A DNA stretch of 64,000 nt from Rostratula benghalensis. Its lineage: Eukaryota; Chordata; Aves; Charadriiformes; Rostratulidae. Made by a program: the position numbers and the translations under genes. Below are positions 41,607 to 55,000 of the stretch, in pieces (positions within the stretch are counted from its first letter, which is position 1; each line of letters starts with the position of its first letter). The stretch is taken from assembly GCA_013399305.1 (NCBI GenBank), contig VXAI01000028.1, positions 5,285,086 through 5,349,085 on the forward strand. The letters are read 5' to 3'. The notes under the pieces were generated by a model. The model searched no databases and was not told where the DNA came from. It worked only from the letters and a program-made list of their open reading frames with translations.

Positions 41607-42130
41607 ATTCTGTAGTTGTCCACATTCTTGTGGTGGTGTTCCAAGGAAACGAAAAGGGATAGAGGAGCTCAATGCAAATAGCTTTTGTTTCTGTGTAATG
41701 TAGTTTAAAGAGGGGTTGAGGATATAATGCACACAATCAAAAAGTGCATAGGGTTTATACAGGCTTGGGGTTTGCATATACTTCTAGAGTAAGAATTTTA
41801 ATGTGACTTCTTAAATCCTCTGCTTTGTCAGAATATTGGCATTCCTGGGCCGAATGTTGGTAGTGTTCACTCAAAATAGTCAGGCAATTCACTTTTCTGT
41901 CCAATGAAAATGGAAAGATTTGGAGTGAAATTGCTTACGCCTTTTAATTAAAAAAGAGACAACAAAAAACTCTAAACAAAACCAATCCCCATGACCCCCA
42001 AGAACATCTGTTTTAATGTAGAAAGCCAGTTTCCCTAGTAGGCATTTATCAGGGACTAAGACCACTGGAGAAAATCTGTATTAAATAAATTGGATATGCT
42101 TTTCTGATTTAAATAATTTTGAAAATATTT

Positions 42131-42170
42131 TGCATAAATTGAAAAGTTAAATTATGCATAATGTGCATAA
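42131..42170. promoter_or_regulatory. Cluster of three TGCATAA motifs (POU/octamer-like)
   Basis: Exact TGCATAA occurs at 42131-42137, 42155-42161 and 42164-42170 in an AT-rich stretch that also contains ATTA cores. This resembles POU/homeodomain-bound enhancers, but binding and conservation are not shown. Confidence 0.35.
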
Positions 42171-45100
42171 TTTCATCCATTTGTAAATGATGTTCCCGCA
42201 GTTAATGATTAAAGAACATCACGCAGTCCCTTGAACAATTAAACCTTCCAGGGCTGTGTCTATAGATAGATATTCCTTAAGCTCAGCAAGGGGACAGGAG
42301 CACGCACTGGCACTTGGCTATGATCCACTCCCTCTTTTTGATTACTTAAGAGGGCTGTTCAGGACAGAGTATCAGCCTGTATGAATACTATCAACCAGCT
42401 TGAAGAAGTCAGATTATTTAATTAGCCTTATTAAGAAGCTTCTATTTTTATAACTTATTTATGAGTGCTTTTGCTAAGCTTTGAAGGTCCATCTTCAGAT
42501 TACAAAAAGAAAGTGTTTTCAGCTCATGTTGTTGTTAGTAGCCTTGAGGGGTTTTACACGGTGACTCCACAATGTTTTCATCCTAAGAAAGCACCAAGGC
42601 ACTCTGAAGAGCAGTTGAGTTGGATGATGCACTTCTGCAATCCTGGCCTGCAGGTATTGGGTGGAGGTTTGTGATACCCAAGCAGGATGGACATCTGCTC
42701 AGGTTCCAAAATGTGTGCTGTGCCACCTTTGCCTTAGACCACCGATAATCCAGAGGATGGGTATTTCCTTTAACACCCAATTTGGTGAAGTGTTTTGGTT
42801 TTTCCCTGCAGCAGAAATGTTTCCCCAGCCATCATTTCAAGACTACCATAAAATGAGTATCTTGCTTGATGTCTGCTGCTGGTAAAATGCAAGTGATGCT
42901 TGTTTTGAGCTACAAACTCTGTCACTGTTCTACTGAGATCCATGTACTGCATGTGCTTTCATCTAGGTTTTTTTGAGAAGCAGGAAATTATTTCATGAAA
43001 TAATTATTTAAATTAAATCAAACACCCATCTTTAAAAAAAGAAAAAATCTTTTAAAGCAGTAGCATCCAGAACCCGATACCTGCGTCATGGTTACACCTT
43101 CCAAGTGTTTGAAAAGGCTCTAATTTCATCACCAGGGCGGGACCTCTCCACCACCTCCAAAATTAAATTCATTTGCAAAGGAAAAAAAAACCTATGCTTT
43201 CAAGTATAAAATTTCCACGTCTGAATTCAGTCAATGGGCTTTTCTTTTCTGGTTAAACCACTCCTGGCGAGTTTAAAAGAAACTCCCCACTTATGGAGTA
43301 ACTTTGTCCTTTGTTAAAAAAAAAAAAAACCCACAAAAACCAAAATCAAATCACTGGTTTTAAGTGCTGGCTTGTGGCTTGAAGCTTTGGTTCTTGTCCT
43401 GGTGTCAGCAGGGAAAGTTAAACAAAGACCAGGCCCAAGGTGATGCTGAACCACTGAACAGTTAGGGTGCCTGTATGGATTTGAAAGCACAGGGTTATCT
43501 GTGCAAATTTTGGTTTAGTCCAAAAATAACCCAAACAAATGTGATTTGGGTAAATCCAGGCAGATGGCACCTGCCAGCTCATGTTTGAAGATTTTATCCA
43601 ACTTCAGCTGCAGGTAAATATGAAACACTGTATCCTCTTACTTAGCAGAGAAGTCTTATATACCTGCTTTAGTGTGTTGTGTCATCAGTAAATTATTTTA
43701 ATAGCAAATAAGGCTTTATTACTTTTTGCTTTATTGCATTTGCTGCTCTACATTCAATATGTACAGCATTGGCACAATATAGCTTGCATGCTTGCTAGTG
43801 CATTAGCAAAAGAAATGGCAACTGTGTTCCAAGACCATAATACTTTGATATTGGTACTGTTAAAGCCAGAAGAAAAAAAAAGAAAAAAAAAAGAAAACCC
43901 CAACAGTTGTTGCACTTCAGGCTGTTGTACAAAGCTATGAAATAATAGCTTAGAAATGAAGCAAATTTAGTTCTGGAAGGTATCAAAATTAGACAAAATG
44001 AATATGGTTTTCAAAGTACCAGGGTTGTTTTTTTTTAATCAGCTTTCAGGTTAAAAGAGAACTGTGAGCAATTCAGGATACCAATACAAATATATAAAAA
44101 AGGACAATAAAAAAGAATGTGAAAGATACTTGGCATAGTATTTTAATATAGAGGATGCTGATTAATTAACTCTGCACGTAGGTTTAGGCAATGCTGTAAA
44201 AAAATTCCACTTCTTGCTCCACAATTAAACAGTACACTGAAATAACATGGAATTAAAAATTACTTGAGATAAATTTAATGTGGATTAATGTTATTTTGAT
44301 GAATGTGTTGAGTAAACTGCTCAGCGTAGTAATCCGATTTGCCTATGTATATAACTGTCTAATAGAATGGATTTATGGATGGTGCTAGAGAGCATTGCAT
44401 GCTATAACTGCAGCACTAGGAGAGTCTTGAAGAGATGGGCATAACATGGAGCAAACCAGAAATTTGTATACTTATCAGAAGATAAAAAATAAAAATCAAG
44501 AGTCTAGTTTAAAATTAATCTTTCACTTGCCAAGGTAACAAATTTTAATACTATACATGTTGCATAGAAGTTGCTAAGGAAGATCTGGTGTGCACGATGT
44601 GCTATTTTTTCCCAGGGACATCAATTGCAGTAGGCACACACTCTCCCTGCAGACCTGGCCTGGTTCTCCACAGACAACTGAATTGCTTGCCACCCTCTTT
44701 CTGGTGGAGGTGAACTGGCAGTGACTGGGTTAGTGTGCTGAAGTTGCTTTGGATTTGTGTCTCAGTACATAAATTTCATGTGAAAAGTCCTCACATTAAA
44801 TTGTCTTCACCTCAAGTGGCAACTTTTTTATAGCACCTATGACCTTTGAATGGCATCACCCAAGATGCACAGTAGATGCTATGTACCATTTCCAGGCTAC
44901 TTCTAGCTGAGATGCTTCAGAAGAAGCACGGGAGGGTACTCATTGGGTGTTCTTTTACCCTTTTCACAACACAAGGTTGGAATCAGGTTTTCACGTAAGC
45001 AGCTTGAACATCAGCAAAACATACTTAATTTTGTTATTGGAGAGCTGGTTGCAAAGAACCTGTAGTCTGTTGCTGGTGACCCTGCCATTAGATCCATCTC

Positions 45101-46079
45101 TGATATAAGGGGGTCCCTATATGCTAGCTAGGATGGAAAACAGGTCTGTCTTCTCCATCTGTGTTGGTTTTCCCTTCCCATTTACAGCTTGGGAAGCCTT
45201 TTGCACAAGAATGAGTTTCCCCATGGTTGGCTTCCTTATCCTTCCTTAGATTTGTACCTGGTGGGGAAAATAGAGCAAAATAGTCTCTCTTGGTGTGTTA
45301 CACTGAGCTGAGCATGTAGTTGTTTAGTACAACATGCCCCTTCCTGTTACTTTTGGCATTGAGGATCAATCAGTGCTCCATGTGAAGGAGATGCCATTTG
45401 TGAAAGGTCAGTAGAGAAGCAAAGAGCTGGTCCTCCAGCTGGGGCCACTCTGCTACTCAGGAACCGCAGGAGGTGTTTGTGAAGGTGAGGCTGAGGAAAT
45501 AGTACTGTGGCACGGGGGTTCTGGAGAAGAACTTCCCTGGGCACACCTGGAAAATGAGAATGAAAAGAGCTGCATGTTACTGGAAGTTTGGGGTCCATAC
45601 AGTTTGAATGCCTGGCAGGAGAATTTGTTTGCAGACAGACTACTGAAACCATCAGTCTTGGTGTTTGTCACTTCTTTTTTTCTTGTCATCCTTCAGCCTT
45701 TACTGCTCTTAATGAAACAGGGCCAAGCACTGCTAAAATTATCTTACAATTGAATTACATTTGGTATAGATTCGTTCTTGTCTGGTGTATTGTCCAAAAT
45801 ATTAAGTATTTTTCTTCTTATTTGCTGTTTGTTTTTTTTGAAAAAAATATTTCCGAGGTTTGTAACTCCATGCCTTCCTTCCCTTTCATTATTCACACAC
45901 TACAAAGCTGTAAAAACTTGTTTTCTAGCTAATTAATAACAAATAAACCCTGCAAGTGTGATACTGTCAAGTTGAACAAAAAAGAAGGTGAAACTCATGA
46001 TGTGAAAACTAGTAGCATCTGAGTGGGTTTCCTTTCAGTGCACTGCAGAGGTGCAGCATTATTTTATAAACTAATTTTT

Positions 46080-47487
46080 CAACTTTATTCATCAATAAGA
46101 CCAGTATTTTTCATGGTAAAGTTACATATGAAAAAGTGGGTATTTTATTTTTTTTTCCTTTTTTTTTTAGTTTTTAAAAGCTTGATACATGGTAGCGTTG
46201 GATCAAGGCACATACAAGACTGGCCAAAGGGCGTACAAAGCACTTTGGTTTTTAGTTGAAGAAACAAATGATTATGGCAACAAAGAGTGGCTTGGGGTTT
46301 AAACATCAAATAGCTGATAGTTCAGTAGGAAGGCAGAAAGAAACATGTTACCTTACAGATTTATCAAGGAATTTCTGGAAAACTGTGACAGTAATGGGCA
46401 GTATTCCTGACTGCAATGGCGGTGCACTGAACACACACCTGTGTACTGCTGGAGTATACATTTTGAAATAGCTCTCTTCCCCAATTGTCTCTTTACCTTC
46501 ATGACTACAGATTTTGAGACCTTGCTTATATTGCCTGGAGGTTTTGTCCTGCTCTTTTTTCTTACGAAACCTTTTTCTGCACAAAGCAGGTTCTAAGTGT
46601 TGTCTCTGTCCTCTTGCCCTTGCCTCCCAAATACCTGTGACCATCCATTGCTCTTTTCTCTGTATTAAGCAGACAACTGGTTTTGGTAACCAGAAATCTA
46701 TCCCTAAACCGCCTCAACTCCCTTTATTTGTAGAGCCTAGCGCATTTTTTAAAATTCCTTCTTAGGAATTCAATTATGTTTTCTTCCAGGGATCAAATTT
46801 TTTTACACATGTCAACAGCTTCAGTCTCACGCATGCCATTGATTATTTCAATTTAAGTTGGATTTCACCATTGTTGAATGGATATATCCAGACAGCTGAT
46901 ATTGCCCATTACTACACACATTTTTGTTTATTGAATATTGATGTGGTTTACAGGTTTAATAGACCCAACATTGAAAGTTCTGTGAGTTTTTGCAACCACT
47001 TCTTGATCTTCCTGATTTGCCAGGTTCAACGTTATTTTATTGATACCAAAGTGAAAAATGGCCTGTGCTTACACTTACAAGGATCTCAGATGAATGTTCT
47101 GACTGCTCAACACGGCAAGAAAATTCACTTTCACAGTCAACAAGTCATCTTACTCAGTAGAACACAAAAGTTAAATGGTCTGTAACTTCAATATTAGCAA
47201 GGAAAATACAGTACAAATTACTAAAAAATACTAAAATATAGAATTGTGGTCAGGTATCCCCACTACATTAATCGCAGCAGTAGCCTGAAATTTGAAACTT
47301 TTAATAAAAAGTTCTTAAATATAAATTATATGGCAAATGTACAGTACATTGCTTTGTCAGTCTTTTAATCCAGTGTTTTGCAGTAGAACAGCAACCGTTA
47401 AGTCAGTCTTTTCTTGTTTTCTTTAAAAAACAAAACAAAACCAAAAACCCCAACAAAACCCAAACCAGTCTTTCGTGTCCTTCAGTA
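46080..47487 (-). other. FLRT3: FLRT3 3' UTR (lower end uncertain)
   Basis: Downstream of the TGA (minus-strand codon at 47490-47488) the minus strand is AT-rich and non-coding, with several AATAAA hexamers: 47041-47036, 46932-46927, 46728-46723, 46149-46144 and 46089-46084. Any of these could serve as a polyadenylation signal, so the lower boundary is a guess. A plus-strand open frame at 46871-47185 in this interval looks like a chance frame. Confidence 0.5.
47424..47467 (-). repeat. G/T-rich low-complexity tract just after the FLRT3 stop codon
   Basis: The plus strand is A/C-rich here. On the minus (transcript) strand it reads as G runs separated by T: GG, GGG, GGGG and GG within 47466-47441, starting about 21 nt after the stop codon. 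This could allow a two-layer RNA G-quadruplex. Confidence 0.6.
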
Positions 47488-49437
47488 TCATGAGTGTGAA
47501 TGATCTGAATCTGGAATACCACTGTCTCTGTAGCTCCTGTTACTACTGCTTTCACTGTGGCTGTTCTTGTACAGATTCATGCCGTTAGGTGGGAAAATGG
47601 TGTGTATTACAAATTCCTCCTTGGACACTTGGTCGTTGGTTATTGGTATCATCTGGAAAGAAGTCTCCCTGATTTCTAGGATGGAGTTATCCTTCTTGGT
47701 TCCCGCTTCAGCGTAGTCATCTTTTCTCCGGCGTCCCTTGCTGTAGGCGCAGTTCCGGGAGAAGAGGGACCCGTTTCTGTGGACGTACCAGCAGACCAGG
47801 GCCAGCAGCGCGATGGCCACCAGCGCCACTGCGCCGCCGATGATGGCAGCCAAGGGCAAGCTAGAGTTTTTGTAAGGTTCTTTCTCCTGCTCCCGGTTGA
47901 GGGTCGTGGTAGGGTTGTACATCTTCAGGGGTGCCGTCTCAGTCTCAATGCATTCGGGTGTTTCGTCGGAGAGATAGATGTTGCTGGTTTCCATGGGAAC
48001 CATGCATACACGGTACGGTGATTCTGGTTCAAGAGCCGTGAGCAAATAGTCATTCCTGTCGCCCGTAACGATCGTTTCAGTTATAGATCCAAAGGCAGGG
48101 CTGTGACCCATCTTGAGCCAGCTCAGTCTTAAAGCAGTCATTGGTAGTGCAACTTTCCAGGAGATGTGAATAGTCTCCGTGCTTACGGATTTCACAAATA
48201 TTGTAATGATTTTGCGTACCGGGCTGGCTGTGGTTCTGTAGTTCTTATTTAGGTTGGGAGTCTTGATGTCTGGCTGTTTGGTGACAGAAACCGGCCAGTG
48301 TCCCTGGGCCGGGTATAAGGTGTTTGGTACCGCCGTGGTGATTTGGATGGTGCTTATCATGCCATCATCCTTACAATCAAATACGTCCGCATTGAGGTCT
48401 TTGATAGCCATTCCACGTACTTTTTCTGGCGCCTGGCACATCAGTCCACGTACGTTAACTTTTAAAGGCAGTGACTGTAACCAGTCACGTACCCATTTCA
48501 TTTTGCATCCACAGTGCCAGGGGTTGTTGCGAAGAAAAAGCTGAGTTATGTTGTCCAGATCATCAAAGACACCCTGAGGTAAATTGCTAAGGTTGTTATT
48601 GGACATATCTAGTCGATACAACTGCCTTAAGTAAGAGAAAGCGTTGGGTGGCACGCGGTTGATGTGGTTTTCTTGAAGATAAAGCTTTCTTAGGTTTGTT
48701 CCTGGCAAATTTACCGGTGCGGCTGTGAGCGAATTGCGGACCAATGACAGTTCTGTAAGATTGACTAGATTCATGAAGACTTTGTCTCCTAACCCATGAT
48801 TATTTAGAAGATTTCCGTCTAAAACAAGGCGTTTTAGATTTGTAAGGTCTTGAAGGGACAGCTCTGAAATCGTGGAAATACGATTATCATCCAAGCGTAG
48901 CTCTTCTATTGTTTTAGGCAAACCCCAGGGAATGGTGCTAAGGTGATTCCGGGAGAGAAAAAGAAGTCTGAGATAGATGTTGTCCCGGAAAGCTCCATCC
49001 TCGATGCTGACCGCGGAAACGGAATTATCATCCAAATGCAGTTCTTCCAGATAAGGAATTTGTGAAAGTGAATCATAAGTAATGGTCCTTATATTATTCT
49101 CCTGCAAATGCAGTTCCTTAACGTACTTAGGGAGGTTAGTGGGGAATTCATCTAGGCTGTTGTGGTATAAATATATTCTTTCCACCCTAAGCAAGTTCTT
49201 CAGTTCTGAAGGAATCCCAGCATTATTTATTTGATTGTTCTGAAGGAAGAGGGTAGTAGCATCCTCTGGGATTCCTGTAGGAATAGACGTCAAATCGCGA
49301 TCATTACAATATATGAAACCCATATCACAGCGACATACTGAAGGGCATGGTTTGGCACTAACAGAAAAAGGTGCCATGTCAAGTAACAGCCCTATTTTAG
49401 TCCAAACTAGGAAGATGCTCCAGGTTACACTAATCAT
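47488..49437 (-). CDS. FLRT3: FLRT3, fibronectin leucine-rich transmembrane protein 3 (649 aa, complete, single coding exon)
   Basis: Single-pass type I membrane protein of 649 residues, the expected FLRT3 length. Seen in the translation: signal peptide about 1-28; LRR N-cap with Cys31, Cys35, Cys37 and Cys44; about ten leucine-rich repeats (roughly 54-300); LRR C-cap 305-355 with Cys309, Cys311, Cys334 and Cys355; a linker; one fibronectin type III domain about 405-500; transmembrane helix about 527-551; basic stop-transfer and a 97-residue cytoplasmic tail ending in a Ser/His-rich tip. N-glycosylation sequons lie at N226, N282, N296 and N524. Known family roles: cell adhesion and repulsion through latrophilin and UNC5 receptors bound by the LRR domain, and modulation of FGF receptor signalling. 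The start is supported by the signal peptide, an A at -3, no upstream ATG in the 45-nt leader, and a splice acceptor just upstream. FLRT genes carry the whole coding sequence in one exon, as here. No frameshift or missing key residue. Confidence 0.98.
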   Translation of the reverse strand: MISVTWSIFLVWTKIGLLLDMAPFSVSAKPCPSVCRCDMGFIYCNDRDLTSIPTGIPEDATTLFLQNNQINNAGIPSELKNLLRVERIYLYHNSLDEFPTNLPKYVKELHLQENNIRTITYDSLSQIPYLEELHLDDNSVSAVSIEDGAFRDNIYLRLLFLSRNHLSTIPWGLPKTIEELRLDDNRISTISELSLQDLTNLKRLVLDGNLLNNHGLGDKVFMNLVNLTELSLVRNSLTAAPVNLPGTNLRKLYLQENHINRVPPNAFSYLRQLYRLDMSNNNLSNLPQGVFDDLDNITQLFLRNNPWHCGCKMKWVRDWLQSLPLKVNVRGLMCQAPEKVRGMAIKDLNADVFDCKDDGMISTIQITTAVPNTLYPAQGHWPVSVTKQPDIKTPNLNKNYRTTASPVRKIITIFVKSVSTETIHISWKVALPMTALRLSWLKMGHSPAFGSITETIVTGDRNDYLLTALEPESPYRVCMVPMETSNIYLSDETPECIETETAPLKMYNPTTTLNREQEKEPYKNSSLPLAAIIGGAVALVAIALLALVCWYVHRNGSLFSRNCAYSKGRRRKDDYAEAGTKKDNSILEIRETSFQMIPITNDQVSKEEFVIHTIFPPNGMNLYKNSHSESSSNRSYRDSGIPDSDHSHS

Positions 49438-49482
49438 GGTCAGGAATGATGAGATTTGTATACAGTTCTGATCTTCAACAAT
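49438..49482 (-). other. FLRT3: FLRT3 5' UTR portion of the coding exon
   Basis: The 45 nt between the predicted splice acceptor and the ATG, read on the minus strand. No ATG is present, so no upstream ORF starts in this part. The sequence directly before the start ends in GACC, giving A at -3. The exon boundary is inferred from the acceptor, not from transcript data. Confidence 0.8.
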
Positions 49483-49510
49483 CTAAAAAAACCAAACAAA
49501 CAAAATTATC
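49483..49510 (-). promoter_or_regulatory. FLRT3: Splice acceptor of the FLRT3 coding exon
   Basis: On the minus strand a T-rich tract with a few G interruptions, ending in seven T, leads to AG at 49484-49483. The exon then starts at 49482. This is the best acceptor directly upstream of the ATG and matches the known FLRT layout of non-coding 5' exon(s) spliced to one coding exon. Confidence 0.82.
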
Positions 49511-52032
49511 CAGATCATCAGTGAAGAAACTGCAATGAAAATTCAACTTCAACATTACAGAAGACATCTGAAACACACGTTAAACTAAAATTCAAGCTCA
49601 CAGACACATTTTTCTTTTTTTCCTTACATCAGTAATTGTACCACTTATTGTACTAGTTCAATTAAGTTAATAGGTTATTCTGCATAGTAACTGGAAACAA
49701 TATAATCAAGCACGTCTGATGTGTGACTTGTTTTGCTTAAGCAAGAAGGCTCTTTCTAAGGGTTCCTTCACATTTCATGTGTAGAGACAATCTTTGTTTG
49801 CAGATACCAGATAAGTACAGAGCTGAAGTCACACCAGAGTTCAAGTAAATCATTCTATATCTGAAAGATAAGAAGTAATTCCTAAGCCAGCTAACTACCC
49901 AGGAGCCCTTAAGTGAACTATAAACCCCTTACCAAACCCACAAGTTTAGTGGCAGCTATTCTGGAGGTTCAAAAAAGTCCTTAATGGCAAAACATAAAAT
50001 GCAAAGATCAAAGGCCAGCTAAAGACTTTTTCCCCAAGTTCTCCCAAGTGCTCAATGTCACGTTGTGTGTCTTGCAAGTGCTGCAGCCTACTTTTCTTGG
50101 GTTTTGAACTGGAATGTTTAGAAAGGTGAACTGGTAGGTAGCCAGCAACCTAAAGTAGCTGATAGAGCTATGGCTTTCTAGTTGACTGGATGGAGTATTT
50201 CATTACATGCTTAATTTCATGTTTAAATATTTGTCATTCTCAAAAGTCTTCTCACTAAGCAGTCCACTAATAAGAGACTATTTGGCAGGTTTAACCACAT
50301 TTTCCCATCTTATTAGGTCAAACTGTTCAGGGTGGGATAATATAAATTAACTCTTGAGACTGAAATTGTACTTTGCAGTGGTAGTGTGTTTGTACATTGA
50401 GCTCAGGTAATTAGCATTTTTATAGCTTTTAAGACAACATAATTCAATTACTTTTGTAATTAGGGTTGTGAGAACTCCTGCAAGATGACCTATGTATTAA
50501 GCAGTGTCATGACCTTTTCTCTTGAGGGTTCATATATTAATTGATCTTTATTCTCTGAGGCATGAAAAGGAAAATAAATTAATATTGATCCTACCGTATT
50601 TAAAGGTATGAGTAAATTTTGTGCTTGAGGATATCCAGTAAAAGGAATGTCTTTCTTGCGAGTCACTCTTACGGTTCACTCCATGGAGCTGTGTTTTCCT
50701 CAGTGGTGTTTACTCAGACAGTCCTCCTTGGTGGTGTGTGTGTGTTTCCTGGCTCCTGGCACGATACTCAATGGGCATTCCAACCAAGATTTATCATGGT
50801 ACATAAGCACACCAGGCTCAGGCACAGAAAAGCTTCGGCTTCCCTCTATTTTTGTCCTCGTGTGAAGTCTGTGAATGAAGAGCCCCTTTTGTTTGGTTTA
50901 ATGCCTTTAGCAGGAATTACTTTCTTTGTAACTCTTACAAACTCTTCTGTGCAGCGTAGTAGTTGGAGGTGGCAACTTCAATGCTACGTGATGAAAACTA
51001 TTCATTATGCTGAGGCTTGAAGGACGGCTGCCTCTTCAGGAGGTCAGGAACAGGGATGCTTTTTCCTGTCTGGAATTATCCAAGTATCAGCTTTGTACAG
51101 TTGCTACATCCCGATATATCCGTGTCTCTTTGGGAGAACCATTTTCCCACTCTCACTTTTTAATGCTTCTTCCAAATTTGTAATGCAGGAAAGAATTCCT
51201 CCTGTGCTGCAACACAAGTTACTTTACTGTAGAAACATTAGGCAATTCAGATGGTTTTCTTCATTTAAAAAGCCACAAAAATACGATTTCCTTCCCAGAA
51301 AACTCCTTTCTTACTTTCTCAAAGCTTTCATTGATCTCTTTATTTCCTGGAAAAGTAAAAACAAACAAAAAGATATTGAATTACTAAGAATTGATGGAGA
51401 CTAGTATCTAAAGTTACGTTGCCTTCCCGATATAAATTATGATATGCTCGTTGTCTACACGACTAGCACATCTTGTTTTCATAAACTATGGGTATTTCAG
51501 CAAAATGCAGAGCTCTTCAAGAGAACGTTTTGGTGCTTAGTCTTACGTTACTGCATTTTTACAGGACCTATATTTTTCTCTCTTTCAGCAGAAAATAAGG
51601 TGATTCTGAACTGACAGACAGTAACAAAATATTTGTAAATGATGTTTCCCACCTGATTACAAATGCCAGTCCTGTCTCCTTAGAGGAGACCAAGATGATT
51701 GCTTGCTTTGTGTTCTTGCTAAACTGAAATAGATGATGATCCTCTCCTTGATTTTAAATGTAAAAGGAGCTAATTACCCTTCAGTAGTTACTGTATAAAA
51801 GGGGAAAAGGTTTTGCTGAAATACTGTATTAATATTTCACATTTGAAACAAGACAGTTCTGAATTGGGGACTAGCTAGGCATCTCTATCAGCTCTTTGAC
51901 AAGAGAAGCATATGTGGGTTTTCTCCATGAAATGCACTCGATCCACAGTCCAAACTTTTTAAGCTATTACATTTGCCACTTTGCACAGTAGGATGGGTGT
52001 TTTGACTAGCATTTAAATTGATTTTTCTAATT

Positions 52033-52050
52033 AAAAAAAAAAAAAAAAAA
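52033..52050. repeat. Poly-A run (18 A)
   Basis: Uninterrupted A run on the plus strand within the FLRT3 intron. Confidence 0.85.
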
Positions 52051-55000
52051 TCAGTCTTGACTGTTCCTAGTTCTTGAAGAACTCTTAATTCTTCAGCTGT
52101 TCTTGAATAGTGTTTTTAACTTTGGCTGCTTCATATCACTCTTGCAGAAAGCATACACTTAGATACTGAGCCTGTGTTTCCCAAGAGCATGTGGGTAGTA
52201 TCTGTTTGAAATAGAAATGGTTAAATCTGAACTGACAAAAATCCTTAATTTGCTTCTCACTTTCATGACTGTATGATGTCCAGAGAACTGAGCACAATCT
52301 CAGAAGTGAAATGGTAGACAAAACCAGCATGCTGAGTAATGCTTCCTTAGCTCCCTTCCCATGGGCTTTGCTACAGCAGCTTCTGGGCCTTCATAAAATA
52401 TTAGACCTAAACAGAAACAGACTGTGTTTTATAACTGGTTGGTTGTGGGTTTTTTCGCAATTTGAAGCATGTCCATCACGAAATAGCTCAGTAATGCTCC
52501 TACAGCAACATGAACTATGTAGTGATGCAAAATTATTGACACAGATACAAATTATACTGCTTTATTTCACAGAAAAATATTGACCGTTAAATAAGAAACA
52601 GTAATTGAAAAGCCCCCACTTCAGAGACAGTGGGACTGTCTAGTGAGGGAATGGTAAAGCCTTTTCTCTCCTGGTGCTGCTTTCATACTCATCTGAGCTT
52701 TGCTTTTGCATCTTGTTTCAGCAGTTGGGTAATGCAAAGAATAATTGAAAATGAGAGACTCTCCACTATAGCATAAATAAGTATTTTAATGTATTCTGTA
52801 TTTAAGGTGAAAACTCAATTTGCATGGCCACATTTTAGAATACAAGGGTATGCATATATTTTTGGCAACTTATGCAATTTGTATAAATTACGCAATTGGT
52901 ATAAAGTGGAAGAAAAAGTCTCCGTATTCTTGCAGTGTCTGGATTTCCTGGTCTGTATTACTGAAGTGGTTTGGGAAAAAAGTCCAGGCTCTGTTCCTGA
53001 AACTTCAACAGTTGCTTAACAGCTGTAGGGGAAAAAAAAGTATCTCTTAGGAACTAACGTGAAATTGTGATGGTATTTTCTGCAAGTATATTTTGCAGTA
53101 GGAATATAAATTTCTTAAATAGGCCTTTGAAGGCTACAATAACTTTTAAATACTTCCTAAAAAAAAATAAATCGTAAATCTTCTTTAGAACTTTTAGAGC
53201 TGTAAAAAGCATTTTAGTGTTAAGCAAAACTGAGGCTCTAGTATGCATACATTACATATATACATACACACATAAGAAAGTAGGTTCATTTGTTGTACCT
53301 TTCTAGCATATAAACTGCTGCCTCTTTGCTCCATTTGATAGTCATCCCTTCATTTATTGCCACTATTATAATAGCAGTAATGTGTAGGATTAAAATGAAA
53401 GCACTAAAGCTCATTAAGTTCTTGGAATTTTTTTTTTATCCCCTCTCTCAAAATTACATGAAAACCAGCGAGAGAAAAAGAAAAGCAGGTCTCTTTGGAG
53501 AAGACGACACTGTTTCAAAAATGTGGATTAAGACTATACCCCCTACTCCCTTTTCTAAACTTAGAATGGTTTTCTCCAGGTCTTGATTGTTTGATATCTC
53601 GCACTTCCCTTTTATATCTGAAGCCATAGCCGAAAACAATGTTTTTGCATATCAAAGGCTCCAGTGATCTGTCTAGAGAGAAGAAGGGAATCCTGCTGCC
53701 ATGCTCAAACTTTCCCCTTCTTGAGCTGTCTCTAAATATTCCCTGACATCAAGTCATTATAGCTGATCCGGCAGGATGAAAAGAAAAGTGACCCCCACTG
53801 GTACAAACACTGTGTCCAGGTTTCTGCAACATCAAATTGGGAGGTTTCATGGACACATGGTTTTGAAAGAAGCCATTACTTCTGAACAGAGCAGATTTTA
53901 GAAAGTAGGTGCTAAAACTCATTTTTTAATGCAAAAAATACTTTTTTTTTTTTGTAACAAAAGTAACACTGGAGCAACTGAAGAGCAGCTTTTTTGCTTA
54001 TCTTTATTCTGTGTTGAATGTTTTCATGAACTTTCCTGAACTGCATGGTTAAATGACTTTTCCTGGGACATTGTGTAAGCAAGTGTATTACTACAGATAG
54101 TGGTAATTCGTGAGCCTCACGTGTGTACTTATCACCGTGGTACAGCTAGGCAGGGGGACATCTCATTTTAAAAAATTCAAAGTCATTTGCACTATATAAG
54201 AGAAACATACTGAGGAAGAACATTATATTTACTACAAGACGACTTATTTACTCTAAGTCCAGCTGCACTTCCTGCCCTGTAGGCAGGCAACACAAAAAAA
54301 AAAGAATTTGGTATATTTTAAAAGTTGGGATTTTTTCCTCCGAACAGTGACAAAGAGTTTGTTTTGGTTTGGTTTTTTTTCTTTCCAAGCTGTGATAAAA
54401 TGTGAATAAAATCAAGACCTGCCTCACTCGAGGTCACACAATGCTTATTTGAATTTCTAATCTACCTCTGTGTTCTCCGGCAGGAAATCTGGTAGTTCAG
54501 TGGCTTCTTTCTAACCATCAAAGTAACAGGGGGAAGGGAAACAGCTCATTATTTTTAGGTTATAAATAAAGAGGAGTGTAATTTAAAGTTAACATTAGAA
54601 TATACATATTTGATCAGCCTAACAATTTAACTTAATCAGTGTAGCTACATTCCAGAACAACCTCTGTATTTGTTTATAATCTGAAACCTATCAGAACCAT
54701 AAAATGTGCTTATCACCTTTTAAAATACTTGGGAAGTCAGTCTACTGCATACATTGCCAGTTTTGCTGACAAAGATCATGCTGCCTCTTAAATAGCTACA
54801 GCAACTTTAAAAGAAAAAGAAAGTTCCACAGTGCTAATCTACCCTTAAAACAATGCCCATACTTTGTTTTCTTAAAGTGTATTACTCAGGGTTAGTTGAT
54901 AGTGACAGCAAAATGCTTTCTAAGCACCCTGTCTAGGAGCTGCAATTTCCACGATCATCATATTTCAGGAAGGTGCCCCAGTCTTTTGTTTGGTGCTAGG

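Larger units (their letters stand above)
35201..46079. other. Non-coding DNA upstream (plus strand) of the FLRT3 3' end
   Basis: No gene supported. Contains a (CAGG)4 repeat at 35217-35232, a GA repeat at 37904-37924, a 32-T run at 39856-39887, a short CA repeat near 41591-41606, A-rich runs near 36115-36131 and 43317-43330, a CpG-richer patch at about 39500-39730, and a triple TGCATAA cluster at 42131-42170. The frames at 36283-36541 are unrecognised. Confidence 0.55.

Noticed and set aside
46871..47185. 104-codon plus-strand open frame below FLRT3
   Set aside because: It lies antisense to the FLRT3 3' UTR and has no recognisable domain; treated as chance.
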